A stretch of DNA of 6,491 nt from positions 1 to 6,491 of the forward strand of contig CAAFMG010000148.1 of the NCBI GenBank assembly GCA_900763965.1. Direction: 5' to 3'. This document shows, one piece after another, positions 1-5,659 of the stretch. The notes beneath the pieces are model-generated. The model was not told the origin of the DNA and did no database searches. It saw only the letters and a program-made list of their open reading frames with translations. Each line of letters starts with the position of its first letter. Within the stretch, counting starts at the first letter, position 1. The translations under genes and the position numbers were made by a program. This DNA is from an uncultured Oscillospiraceae bacterium. Its GTDB lineage: Bacteria; Bacillota; Clostridia; Oscillospirales; Oscillospiraceae.

Positions 1-93
1 ACCCTTGTACATCTCCGAGCCGAAAAGGTACTAGCCGAGACGCAGCTTGCACAGGAACAGCACATGCTGCGTTTAACGGGCACATATTCCTGA
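1..93 (+). CDS. C-terminal end of an unidentified gene (partial)
   Basis: Reading from base 1 in the first frame gives 30 sense codons and then TGA at 91-93. The other two plus frames do not give a comparable ending: one stops at bases 32-34 and the other runs on into non-coding-looking sequence. The peptide is Ala/Glu/Gln/Leu-rich (for example AEKVLAETQLAQEQ) and would form an amphipathic helix, as in the tail of a helical or coiled-coil protein. I do not recognise a family from 30 residues. No hairpin sits directly after the stop; the first one is at 208-234, whose right side could also serve this strand. A chance open frame is possible because the stretch is so short. Confidence 0.35.
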   Translation, partial: TLVHLRAEKVLAETQLAQEQHMLRLTGTYS

Positions 94-207
94 GAGGTCT
101 TTCTCCTGCTTTCTGGGCTCACCTTCCCCCCTCCGGCAAATTCTTTTCATGGGTTATCTTCTTCCTGTTCGCACCTTCACGCACCATAGCTCTACATATC
201 TATGCAA

Positions 208-234
208 AAATGCCCCGGAAAGCCCGGGGCATTT
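208..234 (-). terminator. Strong intrinsic terminator of the Cys/His repeat gene
   Basis: This is a perfect 11-bp inverted repeat (208-218 with 224-234) around a 5-base loop. The GC core is GCCCCGG/CCGGGGC. On the minus strand the stem is followed by five T residues (the A run at 206-210). It begins 5 bases after the TAA stop of the minus-strand gene ending at 240. It could also act weakly on the plus strand for whatever precedes base 93, although the T-run there is poor. Confidence 0.85.
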
Positions 235-239
235 GGATA

Positions 240-1715
240 TTATTCTTCCTTAAAGGGATCTTCCGTCTCCTGTCCAATCAGATCCTCCAGCTTTTTCAGC
301 TCGTCCGGATCATCCAGCTTCAGGAAATCCTCCAGTGAATCCAGCGCTTCTGCTTCCCCATCTTCCGGCTCGTCAACTTCCTCCTCTTCCTCCCGGAAAA
401 AGTTTCCGCGCTTGAGAATGATCACCAGCGCCGCGATTCCGCCGACACAGGCCAGCGCAACAAAGATCAGCAGGATGACCACCCAGGAAGGCCCGGATGC
501 AGCTTTCTGCTCGGTCTTTTCTGCGCCGCACTTGGTGCAGGTGTACACCATGGTTTTGCCCTTGCCTGCTTTTCCGGCATCCCAGGTGTGGGGTTCGGGA
601 ACGGACTGGGCACCGCAGGCGCATTTTTGATAGTGTCCGGCCTCAGAATCAAACCACTGGGTACCAAAGTCGTGGGTATGCTCCAGGATAGGCTTCAGCT
701 CATAATTGCAGACCTTACAGGTCTGGGGGTTCTGATCGGTGGCTTCCGGGCCGGGGACGTGCTTTTCCGGAGTGCTCTTTTCTCCGCAAACCGTGCAAAC
801 CTTCCAGTGCTCCGTTTTATTGCTCTCCCACTTATCTCCATAGGTATGGCTGTTTGCCCGTGTAAAACCGCAGACACTACACTTGGCATCACAGGCATTC
901 CGGAACACATGGGAGGCATAATCCTTCTCGTTTTTGCACCCCTTGCAAACATGCCAATGACCAACTTCATCATGGGCCCACTCCGTTCCATAAGTATGGA
1001 CGTGCTGCTTTTTGGGTGTGATCACATAATTGCAGATCTTGCAGACCTGATCCCGCTCCTCGGTGGCCTCCGGGCCAGGGGTATGCTTGGTGTAGCTTCC
1101 CTTATCTGCGCATTTGCTGCATTCGTGCCAATGGCCTTCCTTATCCTTGGACCAGGTTGTGGCATAGCTGTGATTCACATTGCGAATCGCACCGCAAACA
1201 TTGCAGTCCCGGTCGCAGTCATTGTCATAGGTATGGTTCTTCGATTTTTCCAGAACCACCATCCGCTGTTTCCCACAGATGGTACATTGGGACTGGGCTA
1301 CGCCCTCTTCCTTGCAAGTCGGCTGCTTGGTAATTGCGGACTCAGTCCAATGATGGTTTTCCTGAAGGCCGCAGTTTTTGCAGGAATGTTGATTTTCATC
1401 CGATGTCCAGTTATGTCCCAGCGGGGAAAGCTCCTGGGTCTTGGTTGCACCGCACTGGGTGCAGGTAAACACCCTTTTTCCTCCGGTAAGGCAGCCCGCT
1501 GCCGGTTCATCCTTTCCCTGATCCCAGGTATGGGGAGAGATCAGCTCCTGCTGGCAAGTCGTACACACTTGCCTATGGCTCTCCCCGTCAACGGATTCCG
1601 CATTGGAATAGGTATGCTCATGGGGTGGGGTTTCCTCTGTTGTCTCCGCTCCGGCAGGCAGTGCCAAACAGCACAGCAGCATGGCCGAAACCAGCAGTCC
1701 GGTCAGTTTTTTCAT
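240..1715 (-). CDS. Secreted, membrane-anchored Cys/His-rich repeat protein
   Basis: This encodes a 491-residue protein of unknown function. Residues 1-23 form a signal peptide (Lys-Lys, hydrophobic core, AGA before Glu24). Residues 33-400 carry thirteen Cys pairs, for example C51/C54, C85/C88, C144/C147, C199/C202, C257/C260, C307/C310 and C393/C396. Twelve are CxxC and one is CxC (C365/C367). They sit among recurring HTY/HTW and HWHxC motifs. Residues 160-267 and 268-375 are a tandem duplication. Residues 410-434 form a membrane helix followed by Lys-Arg, so the repeats should face outside and the tail of about 55 residues, roughly half Asp/Glu, should be cytoplasmic. ATG 1715 is preferred over the GTG at 1730 because GAGGTG lies 7 bases before it. 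Similar HTY...CxxCG repeats are common in surface proteins of gut Firmicutes; metal binding is only an inference. There is no sortase motif and no lipobox. It is transcribed divergently from dapA as a single gene. Confidence 0.88.
   Translation of the reverse strand: MKKLTGLLVSAMLLCCLALPAGAETTEETPPHEHTYSNAESVDGESHRQVCTTCQQELISPHTWDQGKDEPAAGCLTGGKRVFTCTQCGATKTQELSPLGHNWTSDENQHSCKNCGLQENHHWTESAITKQPTCKEEGVAQSQCTICGKQRMVVLEKSKNHTYDNDCDRDCNVCGAIRNVNHSYATTWSKDKEGHWHECSKCADKGSYTKHTPGPEATEERDQVCKICNYVITPKKQHVHTYGTEWAHDEVGHWHVCKGCKNEKDYASHVFRNACDAKCSVCGFTRANSHTYGDKWESNKTEHWKVCTVCGEKSTPEKHVPGPEATDQNPQTCKVCNYELKPILEHTHDFGTQWFDSEAGHYQKCACGAQSVPEPHTWDAGKAGKGKTMVYTCTKCGAEKTEQKAASGPSWVVILLIFVALACVGGIAALVIILKRGNFFREEEEEVDEPEDGEAEALDSLEDFLKLDDPDELKKLEDLIGQETEDPFKEE
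591..1238 (-). repeat. Two tandem in-frame 324-bp units in the Cys/His repeat gene
   Basis: Residues 160-267 (bases 1238-915) and 268-375 (bases 914-591) align head to tail with a constant 108-residue offset. No gap is needed over the first 100 positions, and about 40% are identical by hand count. The Cys residues coincide (167/275, 171/279, 174/282, 199/307, 202/310, 225/333, 228/336, 257/365), as do His 182/290, 211/319, 238/346 and 240/348 and the PGPEAT block. At the DNA level the copies have diverged, so the duplication is old and not an assembly artefact. Confidence 0.85.
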
Positions 1716-1722
1716 TTTCATA

Positions 1723-1728
1723 CACCTC
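1723..1728 (-). promoter_or_regulatory. Shine-Dalgarno site fixing the start at 1715
   Basis: GAGGTG reads on the minus strand 7 bases before ATG 1715. It lies only 1 base before ATG 1721 and inside the longer reading frame that opens at GTG 1730. The spacing therefore favours ATG 1715, which also gives the cleanest signal peptide (Met-Lys-Lys followed by a hydrophobic core). Confidence 0.7.
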
Positions 1729-1745
1729 ACAGAAATTTTTGTTAT

Positions 1746-1774
1746 ATACTATCATACCTAATGAGAAAAATCAA
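1746..1774 (-). promoter_or_regulatory. Promoter of the Cys/His repeat gene
   Basis: On the minus strand there is a -35 TTGATT (1774-1769), a 17-base spacer and a -10 TAGTAT (1751-1746). This would start transcription near 1739 and leave a leader of about 23 bases before ATG 1715. Both hexamers are near the vegetative sigma consensus and the surroundings are AT-rich. The -35 lies inside a small inverted repeat at 1757-1780. Confidence 0.55.
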
Positions 1775-1780
1775 ATTAGG
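1757..1780. repeat. Short inverted repeat between divergent genes (possible operator)
   Basis: CCTAAT (1757-1762) and ATTAGG (1775-1780) are perfect 6-base arms separated by 12 bases. The site lies in the gap between two divergent genes and covers the -35 and part of the spacer of the minus-strand promoter. A dimeric repressor site is one possible reading. The arms are short and AT-rich, so chance is a real alternative. Confidence 0.25.
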
Positions 1781-1837
1781 ATATTCTTAAGCCTGTTCCT
1801 CGTTGTCAAGATATGGTGCTTCGGCATAGCATGGCTT

Positions 1838-1842
1838 GGAGG
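1838..1842 (+). promoter_or_regulatory. Shine-Dalgarno site fixing the dapA start at 1851
   Basis: GGAGG lies 8 bases before ATG 1851 and only 2 bases before ATG 1845. It overlaps the TTG at 1836 that would open the longest frame. I see no convincing promoter for dapA. The best match, TTGTCA (1803-1808) with TAGCAT (1827-1832), has an 18-base spacer but would start transcription inside the ribosome binding site. Confidence 0.7.
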
Positions 1843-1850
1843 TCATGTCT

Positions 1851-2735
1851 ATGAATACACCCTTATTTACAGGCGTTTGCACCGCACTGGTCACGCCTTT
1901 TTCGGATGGGCAAGTCAATTTTCCCATGTTGGAAACCCTGCTGCAACGGCAAATGGATGCCGGGATTCGGGCCATCGTCCTTTGCGGCACCACCGGTGAA
2001 TCCCCTACGCTATCCGATAAAGAAAAATGCAGAATATTTCAGCACGCAAAGACATACTGCGGCAGCCGCTGCACCCTTCTGGCCGGAACCGGATCCAATT
2101 CCACCGCCCACGCTGTCGAATTGAGCCGCCGGGCCGAAGATACAGGCGCAGACGGTCTGCTGGTGGTCAGTCCCTACTACAACAAAGCCACCCCCGATGG
2201 GCTGTACAAACACTATCAGGCCATTTCCGATGCCGTCCGGATCCCCATTGTCCTTTACAATGTCCCATCCAGAACCGGTGTGGATATTCCCACAGAGGTT
2301 TATGCCCGCCTGTCCGCCCTACCCAACATTGCAGGGGTAAAGGAAGCCTCTGCGGATATCACAAAGGCCGCTCGAACCCTGGCTGCCTGTCCTGACAGCT
2401 TTTCGCTTTGGACCGGCAACGATCCCATGACTGTCCCCGTAATGGCCCTGGGCGGGGCCGGTGTAATCTCCGTTGCCTCCAATGCGGCGCCTGTGCGGAT
2501 GAAGGCCATGGCAGATGCTGCCCTGTCTGGCAGCTACCAGCAGGCAGCCAGGATTCAACGGGATCTGCTGGAACTGATGGATGCCCTGTTCTGCGCTGTG
2601 AATCCCATTCCCGTGAAATGCGCCATGAATCTTCTGGGATACGATTGCGGAGAATGCCGGATGCCGCTGACGTCGCTCCCGCCGGAGCAGGAAAAGCGGC
2701 TGAAAACCATTCTGAAGGAAAACAACTTCCAATGA
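1851..2735 (+). CDS. dapA: 4-hydroxy-tetrahydrodipicolinate synthase (DapA)
   Basis: This is a 294-residue class I aldolase, the usual length for the family. It condenses pyruvate with L-aspartate 4-semialdehyde in the first committed step of the lysine/diaminopimelate pathway in the cytoplasm, feeding peptidoglycan and lysine. The TIM-barrel active site is complete: Thr47-Thr48 in GTTGES, Tyr110 in SPYYNK, Tyr136 in YNVPSRTG, Arg141, and the Schiff-base Lys164 in GVKEA. All sit at +3 relative to the E. coli enzyme (T44, T45, Y107, Y133, R138, K161). The GVISVASN stretch near residue 208 is also typical. Arg141 in YNVPSRT argues against N-acetylneuraminate lyase and other paralogues. No other lysine or aspartate-pathway gene is visible, so it stands alone here. 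It is divergent from the Cys/His repeat gene and converges on the glycosyltransferase pair. Confidence 0.95.
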   Translation: MNTPLFTGVCTALVTPFSDGQVNFPMLETLLQRQMDAGIRAIVLCGTTGESPTLSDKEKCRIFQHAKTYCGSRCTLLAGTGSNSTAHAVELSRRAEDTGADGLLVVSPYYNKATPDGLYKHYQAISDAVRIPIVLYNVPSRTGVDIPTEVYARLSALPNIAGVKEASADITKAARTLAACPDSFSLWTGNDPMTVPVMALGGAGVISVASNAAPVRMKAMADAALSGSYQQAARIQRDLLELMDALFCAVNPIPVKCAMNLLGYDCGECRMPLTSLPPEQEKRLKTILKENNFQ

Positions 2736-2742
2736 AAAAACA

Positions 2743-2772
2743 GCGGCCCGCCGCACCATTGCAGCAGGCCGC
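2743..2772. terminator. Bidirectional terminator between convergent genes
   Basis: GCGGCC (2743-2748) pairs with GGCCGC (2767-2772). The pairing continues inward as 2 and 3 base pairs interrupted by single mismatches, around a CCAT loop. On the minus strand the stem is followed by TG and then six T residues, a good terminator for the glycosyltransferase pair about 36 bases after its last stop. On the plus strand it is followed by ATTTT and starts 7 bases after the dapA stop, so it probably serves both directions. Confidence 0.75.
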
Positions 2773-2808
2773 ATTTTCATACTGTTTTCAAAGGGAACGT
2801 GCAGGGAA

Positions 2809-3129
2809 TCATTTCCCCATCAGGATTTGCAGCGCCGTACTTTCCGCCTCAATCTGCGCCTTCAGCGCAAAAATCAGGCTGCACTGCTGGCGGATGTCTG
2901 CCATTCTGGTTTCACACTGCTCCCGGGTCGAGGCAAGTCGCCGGGCATACAGTGCAACACTGTGATCCTGAGGATTTTTGTCTTCCAGCATTTTCTCCTC
3001 CAGGATCGCTTTTTCGTACATTTTCTCCACAGCCTCCAGCTGGGTCAGCAGCTGCGGGATCTTTCGCAAATACTCGTTGTAAACTTCCATACGGCAGCGT
3101 TCTGCCTGGGTATTGAGCAGCATTTCCAT
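2809..3129 (-). CDS. Small helical (coiled-coil-like) protein of unknown function
   Basis: This encodes 106 residues that I do not recognise. The sequence is rich in Glu, Gln, Leu, Arg and Lys with heptad-like spacing. Two long helices (about 4-50 and 56-103) are separated by a Lys-Asn-Pro turn at 51-53, suggesting an antiparallel helical hairpin. There is no signal peptide and no membrane segment, so it should be cytoplasmic. Three cysteines (12, 72, 83) show no metal-site pattern. ATG 3129 is chosen because AGGGGAG (3143-3137) lies 7 bases upstream; the longer frame from TTG 3159 lacks such a site and would overlap the preceding gene. It follows the glycosyltransferase by 17 bases on the same strand and should be cotranscribed with it. 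A partner or adaptor role is possible but not shown. Confidence 0.75.
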   Translation of the reverse strand: MEMLLNTQAERCRMEVYNEYLRKIPQLLTQLEAVEKMYEKAILEEKMLEDKNPQDHSVALYARRLASTREQCETRMADIRQQCSLIFALKAQIEAESTALQILMGK

Positions 3130-3136
3130 AGTATTT

Positions 3137-3143
3137 CTCCCCT
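3137..3143 (-). promoter_or_regulatory. Shine-Dalgarno site of the small helical gene
   Basis: AGGGGAG on the minus strand lies 3 bases after the glycosyltransferase stop (3149-3147) and 7 bases before ATG 3129. The tight packing suggests translational coupling and settles the start of the small protein. Confidence 0.7.
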
Positions 3144-3146
3144 TTT

Positions 3147-4349
3147 TTATGATTTCCAAAGAGCCGTCATTCGTTCACACAGTCCATCCCAGGACACCTG
3201 TTTCACCTGCTCTAAATTGGGTTCCGGCATAAAGCCTACGGTGTCAATTGCCGCCGCCAGTCTGCGTTCAAAATCCGGCAGACTATCTGCAATGGGCTCA
3301 TCGGCATTGACCATTTCCGGCGGGCGGACAAACAGAACCCCGTGCTCCGGTACCGTCTGATTCAGCCAGGAGCGGATCCCTGGAAGATCCGTGCAGATGG
3401 CACACATTCCGCAGGCCATGGCCTCCAGCAGCACCAGAGGAAGGCCCTCAAAAAAGGACGGCAGCACAAATACATCACTCTGATTCATAACCTCTGCCAG
3501 CTGAGACTGGGGAAGTTTTCCCAGGAAATCCACGGTGCAGGGCGCTTCCTGGGCAAGGCTGCGGATCTTATCGTATTCCTCCTGGTTGCCATACCCGCCT
3601 GCCAAAGCCAGGGTATAGCACTCCGGGTTTCGCACATAGTCCATCGCCCGGATCAAACTGAGAAGGCCCTTTTTTTCCGACAGTTTTCCGGCAAACAGCA
3701 GCCGGATCTTTTCCGATTGGCTGCTCTGCCGCAGAGGCTCATTGACAAAAAACACATCGCTGTTATAGCCCGTACCCATGACTGTGACCTTCTCCTCCGG
3801 AACACCGTAGATTAGGCAGATTTGCTTCTTTTGCTCCTCATGCAGGGCAAAAATACCATCCAGCTTGCTGATCTGGCTGAGGATCCACTCATGCTGCCAG
3901 GGGTTTTTCAGAAACTGCCGCAGATCCGACCCATGACACTGGCCGTAAACCGGGATGGACGGGTACAGCTCCCGCACCAATGCCGCCAGGAAATACAGGT
4001 GATGGCACAAAATCACATCCGGCCGGAACACCTCCACCGCTTCTACAATGGCTTTGCGGAAGGCCCGGAAAAGCTGCTGGGTCATTCGTTCGTTGATATC
4101 GCAATAGCGTGTGCTGGGATAGGGCATTTCATCCGACATTCCGCACACTGCAAAAGGAACATCCTTGCTCTGATAGTAAACCGGAAATACCGCAACCTGC
4201 GGCGGCAGATGGATCACATCTTGATGAACCGTTCCGCAGACCACCGCCTGCTGATGCCCCGCCTTGTCAAACCCGCGAACCAGCTCTGTCAGGAAAACAC
4301 CGCTACCGGTACTGTCTGCTTTTTGGGCTGTCACACTTAAAATTCTCAT
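3147..4349 (-). CDS. Family 4 (GT-B fold) glycosyltransferase
   Basis: This is a 400-residue retaining glycosyltransferase of the Glycos_transf_4 plus Glycos_transf_1 type, expected to move a sugar from a nucleotide donor to an acceptor at the inner face of the membrane or in the cytosol. The N-terminal acceptor half has the Gly-rich GSGVF segment (15-19), PDVILCHHLY (110-119) and CHGSD with His139. The C-terminal donor half has LLFAGKLSEKKG (217-228, with Lys222 and Lys227 at the usual basic positions) and the EX7E motif, Glu301 to Glu309 in EGLPLVLLEAMACG. There is no signal peptide and no transmembrane helix. ATG 4349 is preferred over an upstream in-frame start near 4391 because TGAGG lies 8 bases before it and MRILSV is a typical family start. 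The sugar and acceptor cannot be read from the sequence; no polysaccharide or lipid-glycosylation genes are visible beside it, only the small helical gene downstream. Confidence 0.9.
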   Translation of the reverse strand: MRILSVTAQKADSTGSGVFLTELVRGFDKAGHQQAVVCGTVHQDVIHLPPQVAVFPVYYQSKDVPFAVCGMSDEMPYPSTRYCDINERMTQQLFRAFRKAIVEAVEVFRPDVILCHHLYFLAALVRELYPSIPVYGQCHGSDLRQFLKNPWQHEWILSQISKLDGIFALHEEQKKQICLIYGVPEEKVTVMGTGYNSDVFFVNEPLRQSSQSEKIRLLFAGKLSEKKGLLSLIRAMDYVRNPECYTLALAGGYGNQEEYDKIRSLAQEAPCTVDFLGKLPQSQLAEVMNQSDVFVLPSFFEGLPLVLLEAMACGMCAICTDLPGIRSWLNQTVPEHGVLFVRPPEMVNADEPIADSLPDFERRLAAAIDTVGFMPEPNLEQVKQVSWDGLCERMTALWKS

Positions 4350-4357
4350 AGCATAAG

Positions 4358-4362
4358 CCTCA
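4358..4362 (-). promoter_or_regulatory. Shine-Dalgarno site of the glycosyltransferase
   Basis: TGAGG on the minus strand lies 8 bases before ATG 4349. It favours this start over the longer reading frame beginning near 4391, whose first codons would fall on the promoter -10 region. Confidence 0.65.
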
Positions 4363-4381
4363 CATTTCTTTCTATGAAAAT

Positions 4382-4410
4382 ATATTAGCATTTTTTCACC
4401 GTATAAGCAA
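4382..4410 (-). promoter_or_regulatory. Promoter of the glycosyltransferase pair
   Basis: On the minus strand there is a -35 TTGCTT (4410-4405), a 17-base spacer and a -10 TAATAT (4387-4382). Transcription would start near 4375, leaving a leader of about 25 bases. The match is good and the spacing optimal. It lies between the terminator of the upstream reductase operon and the glycosyltransferase start, as expected for an independent unit. Confidence 0.65.
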
Positions 4411-4458
4411 GGCTATTAGAAAATACTATAAAAGCGCAATCAATCCCATAAACGCAAA

Positions 4459-4486
4459 CCCACCTGCGGTTTCTTGCGCAGGTGGG
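4459..4486 (-). terminator. Terminator of the ATPase-reductase operon
   Basis: A perfect 10-bp inverted repeat (4459-4468 with 4477-4486, arm CCCACCTGCG) surrounds an 8-base loop, starting 15 bases after the reductase stop. On the minus strand it is followed by TTTGCGTTTAT, an interrupted T-tract, so it may be less efficient than the other two hairpins in the window. Confidence 0.7.
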
Positions 4487-4501
4487 CAGCAGTTGTAGGA
4501 A

Positions 4502-5641
4502 TTACAGCATTTCCAGGAATGCTTCGATACGGGTAGACAGCTGTCCGGAATCGCTCTGGGAGTAATCCGTCTCCACAGACAGGTAGGGAACCTTCATCTT
4601 ATCGCACAGCTCCCGGATCTGGAAGGATTCCACGCAGTAAGGTGTGCAGGCCTGCAGGTCGATCTCAACAATGCCGTCTACATGAAAAGCTTCCACCAGC
4701 TTGGGCAGCAGCTCCATGCGGTAGCTGTTGGGGGTCATAACAGAGCAGCCGATTTGCAGATAACGCTCAGCAATGGCCCGGACGATGTCCTCAGCCTCGG
4801 CATCCACCATCTGATAGGCGGCCTTAATACCGCTGCAATTCTCATGGCAGACCACCACGCCGCCGTTTTCCTCAATGGCCTGAACGGTCTTGCCCAGCAC
4901 GCCGCCAATGGGGCAGCCGGTGACCAGGATCCGCTTTGCATTGGCCCAGGCATCGGGGTTTCCATTTTCTTCAACAGAATGACGCAGTTCATCCAGCTTC
5001 TGCACCCGATCTTCATGGGTGAACATAAAGCCGGTGCCTTCCATGGTGCGGTACATTTGCAGACCGGACATGGGTGGCGGCACCTGGGCCTGGAGTGCCA
5101 TCAGCTTCAGCCGGGCCTCCCGCTCCACATTGCGCTTCCGGGCGGCATCCCGGAGCATTTCATCGGTGATGGTCACATCGAACTTTTCTTCCAGGTACCG
5201 AATAAACCGGCGCAGCTCGGCAGTCCAGGTGGTGACAGGGTCGCTGTCGTGGCCCTGGGGCAGGTGCAGAATGTAGGTAGGACGGATACGATCCAGCAAC
5301 TCATACATTTTCTTCTTGCCGTCACAGGTGGTTTCACCCACGATCAGGTCAGAAAAGTAGGTGTACGGACACTTGTCGCTGACAGCAAAGCCGTAGCTGG
5401 ACTTGATCAGGGGGCACAGGTTCTTGGGCAGGTGGGCTTCTGCTGCGGGGATGGTCTCATCGCTCATGCCGCACAGGCTGACGCTGATAAAGCCGGCAGC
5501 ATCCAGGATCTCCGTAGGGGTGAAGGTGCAGAACACACCGGCTACCTTGCCGCCGTTTTCCTTGATCTGCTTCACGCGAAGAAAGCCAGCCTTGCGGGCA
5601 TCGGCAAACTCGTCAAACTTTTCTGGTAATGTAAACTCCAT
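4502..5641 (-). CDS. Double-cubane-cluster anaerobic reductase (DCCP/YjiM type)
   Basis: This 379-residue protein belongs to the 2-hydroxyacyl-CoA dehydratase subunit superfamily (HgdB/FldC-like). It resembles the E. coli YjiM and Carboxydothermus DCCP branch more than true dehydratases. Signature stretches are NLCPLIKSSYGF (74-85), DKCPY (89-93), GETTCDGKKKMYE (102-114), TGCPIGG (241-247), HENCSG (266-271), LQACTPY (329-335) and ETDYSQSD (357-364). Twelve cysteines (38, 57, 76, 91, 106, 243, 265, 269, 299, 332, 336, 346) are more than enough for the six ligands of an [8Fe-9S] double cubane. In characterised DCCP the cluster receives electrons from a partner ATPase and reduces small molecules such as acetylene; its physiological substrate is unknown. 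A single dehydratase-like subunit here, rather than the usual alpha/beta pair, supports the DCCP reading. GGAGG lies 10 bases before ATG 5641, and the activator gene ends 18 bases upstream. Confidence 0.87.
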   Translation of the reverse strand: MEFTLPEKFDEFADARKAGFLRVKQIKENGGKVAGVFCTFTPTEILDAAGFISVSLCGMSDETIPAAEAHLPKNLCPLIKSSYGFAVSDKCPYTYFSDLIVGETTCDGKKKMYELLDRIRPTYILHLPQGHDSDPVTTWTAELRRFIRYLEEKFDVTITDEMLRDAARKRNVEREARLKLMALQAQVPPPMSGLQMYRTMEGTGFMFTHEDRVQKLDELRHSVEENGNPDAWANAKRILVTGCPIGGVLGKTVQAIEENGGVVVCHENCSGIKAAYQMVDAEAEDIVRAIAERYLQIGCSVMTPNSYRMELLPKLVEAFHVDGIVEIDLQACTPYCVESFQIRELCDKMKVPYLSVETDYSQSDSGQLSTRIEAFLEML

Positions 5642-5651
5642 GTAGTATCTT

Positions 5652-5657
5652 CCTCCT
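5652..5657 (-). promoter_or_regulatory. Shine-Dalgarno site of the reductase
   Basis: AGGAGG on the minus strand lies in the 18-base gap between the activator stop and ATG 5641. It is nearly ideal and suggests strong, possibly coupled, translation of the reductase after the activator. Confidence 0.75.
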
Positions 5658-5659
5658 GT

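Noticed and set aside
202..630. A Ser-rich 142-codon plus-strand open frame
   Set aside because: The Ser-rich sequence is the reverse complement of the acidic tail codons of the real minus-strand gene, and the frame starts within the terminator region.
240..1715. Reading the Cys/His protein as a lipoprotein because of Cys15-Cys16
   Set aside because: The residues before Cys15 do not fit a lipobox, and an AGA signal peptidase I site follows at 21-23.
588..1790. A 400-codon plus-strand open frame antisense to the Cys/His gene
   Set aside because: It has no ribosome site and its predicted protein resembles no family. The opposite strand carries a signal peptide, regular CxxC repeats, a membrane helix, a promoter and a terminator. 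The open frame follows from the scarcity of TTA, CTA and TCA in the real gene.
1851..2735. N-acetylneuraminate lyase or another pyruvate aldolase instead of DapA
   Set aside because: The YNVPSRTG motif with Arg141 and the Thr47-Thr48 pair match DapA, and no sialic acid genes are nearby.
4127..5475. Identical CGMSDE hexapeptide in both the glycosyltransferase (69-74) and the reductase (57-62)
   Set aside because: The codons differ between the copies, the flanks are unrelated and the families are unrelated; it is a coincidence, not a repeat.
4682..5629. A 315-codon plus-strand open frame antisense to the reductase
   Set aside because: The minus strand has an unmistakable DCCP/YjiM protein with a good ribosome site; the plus frame is a codon-bias shadow.
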